In this document: in pieces, positions 1 through 7,975 of the stretch
Numbering within the stretch: position 1 is the first letter of the stretch
How the letters are laid out: each line of letters starts with the position of its first letter
Source: Clostridiales bacterium
GTDB lineage: Bacteria; Bacillota; Clostridia; Oscillospirales; Oscillospiraceae
Length of the DNA stretch: 64,000 nt
Reading direction: 5' to 3'
Assembly (NCBI GenBank): GCA_022782265.1
Contig: JALFOM010000101.1
Location: 1 to 64,000 of the forward strand
Position numbers and translations under genes: made by a program
The notes under the pieces: generated by a model
The model's database searches: none
The model's input: the letters and a program-made list of their open reading frames with translations, nothing else
What the model was told of the DNA's origin: nothing

Positions 1-455
1 GGCTTGACGCAGTTGTTGGGGCAGCCGCCAACGGCGATCTTGAACTTGTGGGGCAGCTTTACCTGGTCCCAGCCCAGATAATAGTCCTCGTGAATCTTTT
101 TTGCCAGCGCCTGGGTGTCGTAATTGCCGTATACGCAGGTGGTGCCCTTGCAGGCTGTCACCGGGCGGACCTTGCCGCCGGTGCCGCCGAAACGCATACC
201 GTGGTCGGAGGCAAACTGCCGCGCTTCGGGTATTTTTTCAAAGGGGATTCCGGGTATCTCCACCGCAAGGCGGCTGGTGCAGATGAGCTTGCCGTTTCCA
301 AAAGTGTTTGCAAGCTCCGCCATGTCCTTGAAATTTTCCGCGGTGAACACGGTTCCCGGGGCTACAATTCTGCCGGAAAACAGCTCCGTCCCCCGGTTTA
401 AGAGAAAGCCCTGGGCCTTTACCGCTGTAATATCGGCTGCTTTGAGTTTTGCCAT
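1..455 (-). CDS. Siroheme/4Fe-4S nitrite-sulfite reductase-like protein (3' end outside window)
   Basis: The reverse strand encodes at least 151 residues from the ATG at 455 and stays open to the window edge. Visible features are an N-terminal ferredoxin-like half, then CKGTTC followed about 45 residues later by GGCPNNC, the two cysteine pairs that hold the 4Fe-4S cluster bridged to siroheme in nitrite/sulfite reductases. The first pair is spaced C-x4-C rather than the usual C-x5-C. An in-frame ATG at 479 exists, but GGAGG sits just upstream of 455 and the promoter at 489-517 would start transcription near 482, so 455 is favoured. The family and cofactor are fairly secure; the substrate (sulfite, nitrite or other) is not. 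Confidence 0.75.
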   Translation of the reverse strand, partial: MAKLKAADITAVKAQGFLLNRGTELFSGRIVAPGTVFTAENFKDMAELANTFGNGKLICTSRLAVEIPGIPFEKIPEARQFASDHGMRFGGTGGKVRPVTACKGTTCVYGNYDTQALAKKIHEDYYLGWDQVKLPHKFKIAVGGCPNNCVK

Positions 456-488
456 AAAATCCTCCGTCCTTTCCTTCATGTATCCAAT

Positions 489-517
489 ATTATACCAAAG
501 TGTCGAATCATATACAA
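489..517 (-). promoter_or_regulatory. SigA-type promoter of the siroheme protein gene
   Basis: On the minus strand TTGTAT (512-517) and TATAAT (489-494) are separated by 17 bp. The predicted start of transcription is about 25 nt before the ATG at 455, which supports that start codon. Confidence 0.6.
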
Positions 518-574
518 GATTTTCCGCAGGGTAAGCAGGCAAAGTTGTTTTTTCGATTTGCTGTGCAAAAGTAC

Positions 575-602
575 TTGTAAAAATTTTTGTTTTTACTATA
601 AT
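575..602 (+). promoter_or_regulatory. SigA-type promoter of the aminotransferase gene
   Basis: TTGTAA (575-580), a 16-bp spacer and a perfect TATAAT (597-602) lie about 35 nt ahead of the chosen ATG at 639. The open frame does extend upstream through this promoter, which is a further reason to reject the longer start. Confidence 0.55.
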
Positions 603-638
603 ATGTACTATCATTTTGTTTTCAAGGAGTTGACGGAA

Positions 639-1820
639 ATGCTGCCGGAAAAAAGTCTCGCCTGGGGGCAGAGTAAGAGTTGTATAAGGGAGCTTGCGGC
701 CTACGGCACCGCCCGCAAGGCGGAGATCGGGAAGGACAAGGTCTTTGATTTCAGTATCGGCAATCCCAGCGTCCCTGCGCCGGACTGCGTGGCGGAGGCC
801 ATTTCTGCACTGCTGAAGGAGGACAGCCTGGAGCTTCACGGCTACACCCCCGCATCGGGCCGGATGAGCTTTCGCACTGCCATTGCGGAGGACCTGAACC
901 GCCGGTATCAGGCGGGGGTCAGCGCCGACATGATCTATGTGACCTGCGGCGCGGCGGCGGGCCTCTCCTCCTGCACCCACGGGCTGCTTCTGCCCGGTGA
1001 AGAGGCTGTGACCTTTGCGCCCTTCTTCCCGGAGTATACGGTGTTCACCGAGGCGGCAGGCGGCAAGCTGGTGTCCGTTCTCCCCGCCGAAGGGCTTCAG
1101 CCGGATATGGCAGCCTTTGCAGCGGCGCTGAACGAAAAGACCAAGCTGGTAATCATCAACACGCCCAATAACCCCTCCGGCGTTGTTCTCTCGGCGGAAA
1201 GCCTGCAGAGCATCGGCGATATCTTGCGCCGGGCGGAGGAAAAATACGGCCATACCATCTACCTTGTCTCCGACGAGCCCTACCGGGAGCTGGTCTATGA
1301 CGGGGTACAGGCCCCCTGCGTGATGCATTTCTATGATGATACCATCATCTGCTACTCCTTCAGCAAATCCCTGTCCCTCCCCGGCGAGCGCGTGGGCTAT
1401 CTGGCCGTGAGCAGCCGTATGGCGGAGAAAGAAAAGGTGTTCGCTTCCATCGCCGGGGCTGCCCGCTCCTGCGGCTATGTGAACGCCCCCAGCATGATGC
1501 AGCGGGTGATAGAAAAGTGCCTGGGGCAGACGGCGGATATCTCCCAGTACAAACAGAGCCGGGACCTGCTCTATGGCGGCCTTACCGCCCTGGGCTTTGA
1601 CTGCGTAAAGCCCGACGGGGCCTTTTATCTCTTTATGAAGACCCCGGAACCGGACGCCAAGGCCTTCAGCGAGAGGGCCAAGAAGTTTGAGCTTCTGCTG
1701 GTACCCAGCGATGATTTCGGCCTTCCCGGCTATGTGCGGATCGCCTACTGCGTCTCCCCGGAGATGATTCAGCGCTCTATGCCGGCCTTCAAACTTCTGG
1801 CGGAGGAGTACGGATTATAA
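639..1820 (+). CDS. PLP-dependent aminotransferase, class I/II
   Basis: A 393-residue fold-type I aminotransferase of the aspartate-aminotransferase-like family. It would transfer an amino group between an amino acid and a 2-oxo acid in the cytosol; the natural pair cannot be read from the sequence. The PLP lysine is K243 in SFSKSLSLPGERVGY. The NTPNNPSG segment starting at about residue 174 and SDEPYREL supply the conserved Asn and the Asp-x-x-Tyr that bind the cofactor. The start at 639 is preceded by AAGGAG at 624-629; the open frame begins 81 nt earlier but that part overlaps the promoter and looks non-coding. It is a single-gene unit closed by the hairpin at 1841. Confidence 0.9.
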   Translation: MLPEKSLAWGQSKSCIRELAAYGTARKAEIGKDKVFDFSIGNPSVPAPDCVAEAISALLKEDSLELHGYTPASGRMSFRTAIAEDLNRRYQAGVSADMIYVTCGAAAGLSSCTHGLLLPGEEAVTFAPFFPEYTVFTEAAGGKLVSVLPAEGLQPDMAAFAAALNEKTKLVIINTPNNPSGVVLSAESLQSIGDILRRAEEKYGHTIYLVSDEPYRELVYDGVQAPCVMHFYDDTIICYSFSKSLSLPGERVGYLAVSSRMAEKEKVFASIAGAARSCGYVNAPSMMQRVIEKCLGQTADISQYKQSRDLLYGGLTALGFDCVKPDGAFYLFMKTPEPDAKAFSERAKKFELLLVPSDDFGLPGYVRIAYCVSPEMIQRSMPAFKLLAEEYGL

Positions 1821-1840
1821 AAATAAACCGAAGGGCCATC

Positions 1841-1881
1841 ACCACGAAGCCACCCCGATTGAAACGGGGTGGCTTCGTGGT
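1841..1881 (+). terminator. Hairpin terminator after the aminotransferase gene
   Basis: A perfect 17-bp inverted repeat (1841-1857 against 1865-1881) with a 7-nt loop. Only a short T run follows, so it may be a terminator or a 3'-stabilising hairpin. The remaining bases to 2046 show no gene or obvious signal. Confidence 0.7.
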
Positions 1882-2046
1882 TTCCGATGCAATCCGGGAC
1901 CGCCTTTGTCCGGCAACTTGGAATTTGATGCAGCAGCGTTCTGCGGCAAGCCAAAGCCTTCTCCCTTGAGAGGAAGCGATGAGCGCTCCCGCGCCAGTGC
2001 GTCAACTTCCGATTATCCTGCTTATTTTGCGCCCAGTCCCGGTTTT

Positions 2047-3264
2047 TTATATGATCAGCCCGTATTTTTTCACCAGGGGCAGCAGCTTTTCCTCGGGCAG
2101 GCCGCCGTCATACAATGCCCGGCCCTGATAGATGCGCAGGGCCTGCTCCAGCAGCTCTGCGTCCTCGCAGCGGATGCACAGGGGCCTTGTCAGCATACAG
2201 CGGCAGTCGGACAGGTTGTCCAGCTCCTCCGCCTTTTCGATGGAAAGCGTAATCAGCTCCCCTTCCTCCTCCAGCGCGTCGCTGAGCCGGTCCTCCAGCT
2301 CCTCGTCACAGGGCAGAGCCTCACCGCAGGCAACGCCGGGATCCAGCAGGAACACCCGATCCTCAGTGGCGCAGGGCAGCAGCTCCGGGTGCAGCGGCGC
2401 GGGGGCGGCGGGCTTCAGGCCCTTCAGCTTCTCCGCCAGGGCGGCGATATGGCCCTCGTCGGTGCCGCAGCAGCCGCCGAAGATGCACACGCCCGCATCC
2501 GCCATCTCTCCGGCCAGGGCGGCAAACTCCGTCGGCGGGCAGTCGTACACCGTCTCCCCGTCAAGGACTTGGGGAAGTCCCGCGTTGGGCTTTGCAATCA
2601 AGGGAACGCAGGCATATTCCCGCAGCCGTTTGAGCTGCGCCAGCATCTCCTCCGGGCCGGTGGAGCAGTTCAGGCCGAAGGCGTCCGCCCCCATGCCCTG
2701 CAAAATCACCAGGGCGGCGGTCACGTCCGTGCCGCTGAGGGTGCGCCCGTGCTCATCGCAGGTGAAGGAGACAAAAACCGGCTTCCGACTGACGCTTTTT
2801 ACCGCCAGCAGTGCCGCCCGGGCCTCCGCCACGGTCATCATGGTCTCAATGACGAACAGGTCCACCCCGGCCTCTTCCAGAGCCGCGGCCTGCTCGGTAT
2901 AAACGTCCACCAGTTCCTCAAAGCTGGTCTCCCCCAGGGGATAAAGGAACAGTCCTGTGGGGGCAATGTCTCCGGCCACCCAGGCCCGGCCCTCCGCCGC
3001 CTGCTTTGAAAGCGCAGCAAGACGGAGGTTAACCTCCCTGACCTTGCCCAGCAGCCCGTGGCTCTCCAGCTTCACCCGGTTCGCGCCGAAGGTGGGGGTG
3101 TAGATCACCCGGCTGCCCTTCTCCACATATTCCCGCTGCACCCGGACAATCACCTCCGGGTTCTCCAGAATCCACTGCTCCGCGCATTTGCCGCCGGTAT
3201 AGCCCCGCTTTTGCAGCTGGGTGCCGGTGGCGCCGTCCAATATAAGGGGAAATCTCAGTTCCAT
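2047..3264 (-). CDS. Homocysteine S-methyltransferase family protein (MetH N-terminal-type domain)
   Basis: 405 residues. The first ~290 form the homocysteine-binding barrel found at the N terminus of cobalamin-dependent methionine synthase and in betaine-homocysteine methyltransferase. The opening LILDGATGTQLQ, the Cys in GLNCSTGP (C200) and the GGCCGT pair (C265, C266) are the expected zinc ligands activating homocysteine thiolate. About 115 C-terminal residues have no assignable domain; the folate, B12 and activation domains of full MetH are absent. It overlaps the RACo gene by 10 nt (3255-3264) and is probably translationally coupled to it, suggesting that it takes a methyl group from a separate corrinoid protein, perhaps the fusion at 5415. 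That partnership is inferred. Confidence 0.85.
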   Translation of the reverse strand: MELRFPLILDGATGTQLQKRGYTGGKCAEQWILENPEVIVRVQREYVEKGSRVIYTPTFGANRVKLESHGLLGKVREVNLRLAALSKQAAEGRAWVAGDIAPTGLFLYPLGETSFEELVDVYTEQAAALEEAGVDLFVIETMMTVAEARAALLAVKSVSRKPVFVSFTCDEHGRTLSGTDVTAALVILQGMGADAFGLNCSTGPEEMLAQLKRLREYACVPLIAKPNAGLPQVLDGETVYDCPPTEFAALAGEMADAGVCIFGGCCGTDEGHIAALAEKLKGLKPAAPAPLHPELLPCATEDRVFLLDPGVACGEALPCDEELEDRLSDALEEEGELITLSIEKAEELDNLSDCRCMLTRPLCIRCEDAELLEQALRIYQGRALYDGGLPEEKLLPLVKKYGLII

Positions 3265-4760
3265 GCTTCATCCTCCTCGCCAAACATCATGTGCTCCGGG
3301 TAGAGCCGGTTGAAAGCCTGATTGCCCGAAAGCTCAAGGTATTGGCATTTTTCTTTTATTTTCAACAGTTGCTCCCGCTTCTTCCCGTCCAGCAGGGCCT
3401 GGGCAGCCCCGGCCAGGGCGCTGTTTCCTATACTTACCGTTTTGTCCTTCAGACAGTCCGGCAGCATGCCGATGGCGGCGGCGCTATACGGGTCCAGATG
3501 CACGCCGAAGCCCCCCGCCAGGTAGATCCGATCCACTTCTTCCGGGCTGATCCCCGCCGTCTCCGTCAGTACGGCGATGCCCGCCGCCACCGCCGCCTTT
3601 GCCAGCTGGAGCTGCCGCACGTCGGCGGCGCTGAGGCAGACCAGATCGGTAAGATGAAAAATCCCGTTGCCGTTTTCATCCTCGGAGAGCCAGCGTTCAA
3701 AGCCCGCCGGAGCCTCATCCGGGGGCAGGAGCCGCCCGGTCTCGTCCACAATCTCCAGTTTCAGCAGCATGGCCAGCAGGTCCAGCAGCCCGGAACCGCA
3801 AATTCCATTCGCTTCTCCGCCGCCGATGACCTGAAAATCAGGGCCTCCCTGCCCCCAGCGCACCCGGCTTATGGCCCCATCCGCGCTGGCCATGCCGCAG
3901 CTGATTCCGGCCCCCTCAAAGGCCGGCCCGGAGGCCACGGCACAGCAGAGAAAACCGTCCCTGCCGCCCAGGGCCATCTCGCCGTTGGTACCCACGTCTA
4001 AAAACAGGGAACATTCGTCCTTCTCAAAAAGGCCGGAGGCCAGAAGCCCCGCCGTAATGTCGCCGCCCACATAGCCGGCCACGCAGGGCGCGCAGACCAC
4101 CGCCGCATCTCTTTCCCGAAAAACCTCCCCGCCGTCAAACAGGCTCAGAGGCTTAAAGGGGGCTGCGGCAATACTCACCGGGGAAAGGCCCATAAAGATG
4201 TGCTCCATTACCGTATTCCCGGCGATGAAAAATTCGTCGATCTTCTCCCCCCGGCTCAGCTCCTCCGCCATACCGAACACCTGCTCCCGGATCAGCCCGG
4301 AGAGCCTTTTTAGCCCGTCCTCATGCTCCATAATCGTTTGGCAGCGGGTGATCACGTCCGCCCCATAGGGTGTCTGGGCGTTCCAGGCGCTTTTCACGCC
4401 CAACTCCCGGCCATCCCGCAGGTCAAAGAGCTTCACTGCCACGGTGGTGGTGCCGATATCCACGGCGGCCCCCAGGCCCTCACGGGCTTCAACGCTGCAT
4501 ACCGTCGCCGCGGACTCCGTGCAGATCTCGCCGCCGCTGTTTTCTTCGATAATAACCCGGCAGTCCTCTGCCGGCGTGCGGCAGGCCAGCACCTCCCGGC
4601 CGTCGCCCAGCCGGACTTTGCACTTTCCGCATGTCCCGTTGCCGCCGCAGGCGGCGCTGACCGGAAATCCGCTGCGGCGCAGAAGCTCCAGCAGGCTCTC
4701 CCCGGGCCGGGCCTCCAGCGCTCTGGTAGCGCCGCCGTATTCCACCAAAACCCTTGACAT
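3255..4760 (-). CDS. RACo-like ATP-dependent reductive activator of corrinoid proteins (2Fe-2S + ASKHA)
   Basis: 501 residues. Residues 1-90 are a plant-type 2Fe-2S ferredoxin domain with C38, C44, C47 and C60. From about residue 98 follows an ASKHA-type ATPase with the phosphate loop DIGTTTVAVK starting at D101. This layout matches the RACo/RamA-type activators that use ATP to drive reduction of inactive cob(II)alamin to cob(I)alamin in methyltransferases; RamA itself carries different clusters, so RACo is the closer match. The stop codon lies inside the start of the homocysteine methyltransferase gene, and the divergent neighbours encode DUF2284 and corrinoid proteins, which fits that role. 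The start has AGGAAAAGGG upstream. Family assignment is strong; the exact corrinoid partner is inferred. Confidence 0.85.
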   Translation of the reverse strand: MSRVLVEYGGATRALEARPGESLLELLRRSGFPVSAACGGNGTCGKCKVRLGDGREVLACRTPAEDCRVIIEENSGGEICTESAATVCSVEAREGLGAAVDIGTTTVAVKLFDLRDGRELGVKSAWNAQTPYGADVITRCQTIMEHEDGLKRLSGLIREQVFGMAEELSRGEKIDEFFIAGNTVMEHIFMGLSPVSIAAAPFKPLSLFDGGEVFRERDAAVVCAPCVAGYVGGDITAGLLASGLFEKDECSLFLDVGTNGEMALGGRDGFLCCAVASGPAFEGAGISCGMASADGAISRVRWGQGGPDFQVIGGGEANGICGSGLLDLLAMLLKLEIVDETGRLLPPDEAPAGFERWLSEDENGNGIFHLTDLVCLSAADVRQLQLAKAAVAAGIAVLTETAGISPEEVDRIYLAGGFGVHLDPYSAAAIGMLPDCLKDKTVSIGNSALAGAAQALLDGKKREQLLKIKEKCQYLELSGNQAFNRLYPEHMMFGEEDEAWN

Positions 4761-4804
4761 CGTCTTTCCCTTTTCCTATAATTGCTTTAGTATTTTATAG
4801 TGTT

Positions 4805-4833
4805 AAATTACCCTTCGTGTGCCCCTTTGTCAA
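4805..4833 (-). promoter_or_regulatory. Possible promoter of the RACo / homocysteine methyltransferase pair
   Basis: A perfect TTGACA on the minus strand (4828-4833) with a 17-bp spacer to a weak TAATTT (4805-4810). The -35 element is convincing, the -10 is poor. It sits in the 102-bp divergent gap shared with the DUF2284 gene. Confidence 0.35.
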
Positions 4834-4862
4834 GCCGATTTTACCGGAAAGGAGCTCTGTCC

Positions 4863-5393
4863 ATGGAAGCACTGCTCTCTCTTGCCCGCCAGGCCGGGTT
4901 TTCCCAACTAACAGAGCTGGACGCGGCAGTGCTCAACCCCATGCCGGAGGTGCGGGACATGTGCTCCGCCGACCGCTGCCGGAGCTACGGAAAAAGCTGG
5001 AGCTGTCCCCCGGCCTGCGGCAGTATTGAATACGCGGCCCGGCGCATCAGCCAATACCGCCGGGGCCTGATCGTCCAGACCACCGGGGAGCTGGAAGACG
5101 AATTTGACCTGCAGGCCATCGCCGCCATTGAGGCGCGGCACAAGAAGGCCTTTCTGGACCTGGCCCGGCAGGCCCGGCTGCTCTTTCCCGGCTGCCTGCC
5201 CTTGTCCTCCGGCACCTGCTCCCTCTGCCGCAAATGCACTTATCCTGACAGGCCCTGCCGCTTCCCCGGAAAGAGGCTGTCCTCCATGGAGGCCTACGGC
5301 CTGCTGGTCAGCGACGTGTGCCAGAAGTCCGGGCTTCCCTATTATTACGGCCCCAAAACCATCACATTCACCGCCTGTATTTTGACAGATTAA
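4863..5393 (+). CDS. DUF2284 cysteine-rich metal-binding protein
   Basis: 176 residues with more than ten cysteines in clusters typical of DUF2284: CSADRCRSYGKSWSCPPACG near residues 36-55 and CSLCRKCTYPDRPC further on. No catalytic motif is known for the family and its biochemical role is not established here. AAAGGAG at 4848-4854 sets the ATG at 4863; the frame upstream of it is open but lacks a ribosome site. It lies 21 bp ahead of the corrinoid fusion gene, so it is probably cotranscribed. A role in metal-cluster or electron handling for the methyltransferase system is an inference from position. Confidence 0.75.
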   Translation: MEALLSLARQAGFSQLTELDAAVLNPMPEVRDMCSADRCRSYGKSWSCPPACGSIEYAARRISQYRRGLIVQTTGELEDEFDLQAIAAIEARHKKAFLDLARQARLLFPGCLPLSSGTCSLCRKCTYPDRPCRFPGKRLSSMEAYGLLVSDVCQKSGLPYYYGPKTITFTACILTD

Positions 5394-5414
5394 GAAACAA
5401 AGGAAGGAATCACC

Positions 5415-7130
5415 ATGGCCACACCGAAGGAAATGTTTCTGGAGCTTCTGAAGCCCGATGGGCAGCCGGAGCGGCAGCTTGTGCAGTATGAAGCCATACA
5501 GATGATGCTGCCCGACCCCATCAACGCCTATCTCCGGGGCAACCGCAGGCCCGGCACCGTCAGCGTCGACCGCTGGGGCACCACGATCCTGTTCCCGGCC
5601 GACGCGCCGGGGGCTACACCCCACATCACAGAGGAGAACAAGGTCTGCCCGGACATCACCCGCTGGCGGGAATTTGTCCACGCCCCGGACCTGGAGGCCA
5701 ACTGCCAGGAGGGCTGGGAGGAGTGCCTTGAACGCAGCCGCGCCCTGGCCGGGGAGGAAAAGCTCACCGCCGGCTTTATGGGCACCGGCATTTTCGAGCA
5801 GTGCCACTTCCTTATGGGCTTTGAGGACACCCTGGCCAATCTCTATGAGCACCCCCAGGAGATGCACGAGCTGATCGACTACATCACCGACTACCGCATC
5901 CGGTATGTGAACATGCTCATTGACCGGCTCCACCCGGACGCCATCTTCTCCCATGACGACTGGGGCGCCAAGGAGTCCCTGTTCATGAGCCCGGAGATGT
6001 GGCGGGAGTTTTTCAAGGAGCCTTACCGCCGTTTCTACGGCGCTATACGCTCCCGGGGCGTCATCGCCATCCATCACGCCGACTCTTACCTGGTCCCCAT
6101 CGTGGAGGATATGGTGGAGATCGGCATACAGGTCTGGCAGGGCGTTCTGCCGGAGAACAACATCCCCGCTCTTCAGGAGCAGCTGAAGGGCCGGATGGTG
6201 CTCATGGGCGGCATCGGCGCCGCCATCGACAGGCCGGACTCCACCGTGGAAGAGATCCGTACCTATGTGAGAAACACGCTGGAGACCTGCTGCCCCGGCG
6301 GGCATTTCATCCCCTGCATCACCTACGGAATTTCCGGGACTGTATTCCCCCACGTGGATCCCGTTATCAACAGTGAGATCGAAAAATATAACAGCGAGCT
6401 GCATATGCCCAGACAGAAGACCCCACCGGTGCCCCGCCGCCGGGTGGCCGCCACAGCCGCGCCCGTGGTTCAGGCAGAGGAGACCGGGGACTCCGCGCAG
6501 CTTATGGACAAGATCTCCGCCGCATTGTGCAAGGGGCAGAAGAAAAAGCTCATCCAGCTCTGTCAGGAGGCGCTGGACAGCGATATCTCCGCCCAGAGCA
6601 TTCTGTCCGGCGGTCTGGTACAGGGTATGACCAGGCTGGGTGATGATTTCAGCGCAGGCCGCGCCTTTGTGCCCGAGATGCTGATGGCCGCCCGCTGCAT
6701 GAACGCCGCCACCGAATTGTTAAAGCCCCTCCTTATGGGAGAGGCGAAGGCCCCTGCCGGCCGGGTCTGTCTGGGCACTGTCCGGGGCGACCTGCACGAC
6801 ATCGGCAAGAATCTGGTGAAAATCATGATGGAGGGCAGCGGCCTTGAGGTTATCGACCTGGGCGTGGATGTGTCCCCCGAGACCTTTGTCAGCACCGCAA
6901 AGGAGCAAAACTGCCAGATCATCGCCTGTTCCTCCCTGCTGACCACCTGCATGGGCGAGATGCGGGGCGTGGTGTCCCTTGCGGAAAGCGAGGGCATCCG
7001 GGATAAGGTGAAAATCCTGGTAGGCGGCGCGCCCATCACCCAGAGCTTCTGCGAGGAGATCGGCGCTGACGCCTACACCGACGACGCCGCCCAGGCCGCC
7101 CGCAAGGCCCTTGAGCTGCTGGGCGCATGA
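5415..7130 (+). CDS. UroD-family methyltransferase fused to a corrinoid (B12-binding) protein
   Basis: 571 residues. Residues 1 to ~330 resemble uroporphyrinogen-decarboxylase-superfamily methyltransferases (MtaA/MtvB-type), not heme enzymes. A proline/alanine linker (~335-360) leads to a MetH-like helical cap (~365-445) and a B12-binding Rossmann domain with DLHDIGKNL (H461 the expected cobalt ligand) and GGAPIT. In related systems the methyltransferase and corrinoid protein are separate polypeptides; here they are one chain. The region corresponding to the H-x-C zinc motif of thiol-methylating MtaA reads HHADS, so a thiol-activating zinc site is doubtful and a donor-side role such as O-demethylation is more likely. 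Ribosome site AAGGAAGG. The substrate is unknown. Confidence 0.85.
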   Translation: MATPKEMFLELLKPDGQPERQLVQYEAIQMMLPDPINAYLRGNRRPGTVSVDRWGTTILFPADAPGATPHITEENKVCPDITRWREFVHAPDLEANCQEGWEECLERSRALAGEEKLTAGFMGTGIFEQCHFLMGFEDTLANLYEHPQEMHELIDYITDYRIRYVNMLIDRLHPDAIFSHDDWGAKESLFMSPEMWREFFKEPYRRFYGAIRSRGVIAIHHADSYLVPIVEDMVEIGIQVWQGVLPENNIPALQEQLKGRMVLMGGIGAAIDRPDSTVEEIRTYVRNTLETCCPGGHFIPCITYGISGTVFPHVDPVINSEIEKYNSELHMPRQKTPPVPRRRVAATAAPVVQAEETGDSAQLMDKISAALCKGQKKKLIQLCQEALDSDISAQSILSGGLVQGMTRLGDDFSAGRAFVPEMLMAARCMNAATELLKPLLMGEAKAPAGRVCLGTVRGDLHDIGKNLVKIMMEGSGLEVIDLGVDVSPETFVSTAKEQNCQIIACSSLLTTCMGEMRGVVSLAESEGIRDKVKILVGGAPITQSFCEEIGADAYTDDAAQAARKALELLGA

Positions 7131-7143
7131 ACGGAGGGGCCTT

Positions 7144-7938
7144 ATGCTGACACTTGGCTTTATCGGTACCGGCAACATGGGCGGCGCGCTGGCCCAGGCC
7201 GCAGCCAAAAACGAAAATAACCGGCTGCTGCTGGCAAACCGGCACCCGGAAAAGGCTCAGCGGCTCCGGGAAAACATCGGCGGAGAGCTGACGGACAGCC
7301 GGGGCGCGGCGGCAGACGCGGACTATATTTTTCTGGGTGTGAAGCCCCAGATGCTTGAGACCCTGTTTGGCCAGATCAGGGAGACCCTTTCCGCAAGATC
7401 TGACCGCTTTGTGCTGGTGAGCATGGCGGCGGGCACTTCCATTGAAAAGGTGCAGCGCCTTGCGGGCGGAGATTATCCGGTGATCCGCATCATGCCCAAC
7501 ACGCCGGTCTCCATCGGTGAAGGGATGATCCTCTACGCCTGCAGCGACAACGTAACGCCGGAGGAAAAGCAGATTTTCCTCAGCGCTATGGCGGCGGCCG
7601 GGCGCTTCTCCCCGCTGGAAGAAAAACTCATTGACGCCGGCTCCGCCGTCTCCGGCTGCGGCCCCGCCTTTGTGGACCTGTTTATCGAGGCGCTGGCCGA
7701 CGGCGGCGTGGCCTGCGGCCTGCCCAGAGCCAAAGCGCTGGAATTTGCCGCCCAGATGACGGCAGGCTCCGCCCGTCTGGTTTTGGAGAGCGGAAAGCAC
7801 CCCGGCGAGCTGAAGGATGCCGTCTGCTCCCCCGGCGGCACCACCATTCAGGGCGTCCGCGCCCTGGAGGAGGCGGGCTTCCGGGCTGCCGTCATGGACG
7901 CCGTCATCGCCGCCTATGAGAAAAATTTTAAATTATAA
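7144..7938 (+). CDS. proC: Pyrroline-5-carboxylate reductase
   Basis: 264 residues. It reduces 1-pyrroline-5-carboxylate to proline with NAD(P)H, the last step of proline synthesis, in the cytosol. The N-terminal Rossmann fold shows GFIGTGNMGGALA. The C-terminal half carries the family signature around DAVCSPGGTTIQGVRALEEA. Length matches the family (260-280). The ATG at 7144 follows GGAGG and starts 13 nt after the corrinoid fusion stop, so it looks like the last gene of that transcript. Proline biosynthesis has no obvious link to corrinoid methyl transfer; the operon arrangement may be incidental. A strong terminator follows. Confidence 0.93.
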   Translation: MLTLGFIGTGNMGGALAQAAAKNENNRLLLANRHPEKAQRLRENIGGELTDSRGAAADADYIFLGVKPQMLETLFGQIRETLSARSDRFVLVSMAAGTSIEKVQRLAGGDYPVIRIMPNTPVSIGEGMILYACSDNVTPEEKQIFLSAMAAAGRFSPLEEKLIDAGSAVSGCGPAFVDLFIEALADGGVACGLPRAKALEFAAQMTAGSARLVLESGKHPGELKDAVCSPGGTTIQGVRALEEAGFRAAVMDAVIAAYEKNFKL

Positions 7939-7939
7939 A

Positions 7940-7975
7940 GGAAAAAGCCTGCCGCCAGCAGGCTTTTTCCCTTAT
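7940..7975 (+). terminator. Intrinsic terminator after proC
   Basis: A perfect 13-bp stem (7940-7952 with 7958-7970), 5-nt loop, with T-rich sequence in and after the 3' arm. It closes the DUF2284-corrinoid-proC transcript. Confidence 0.85.

Noticed and set aside
4908..6404. Long minus-strand frame (498 residues) under the DUF2284 and corrinoid fusion genes
   Set aside because: Antisense to two recognisable genes; composition is typical of a GC-rich shadow frame and no domain is visible.
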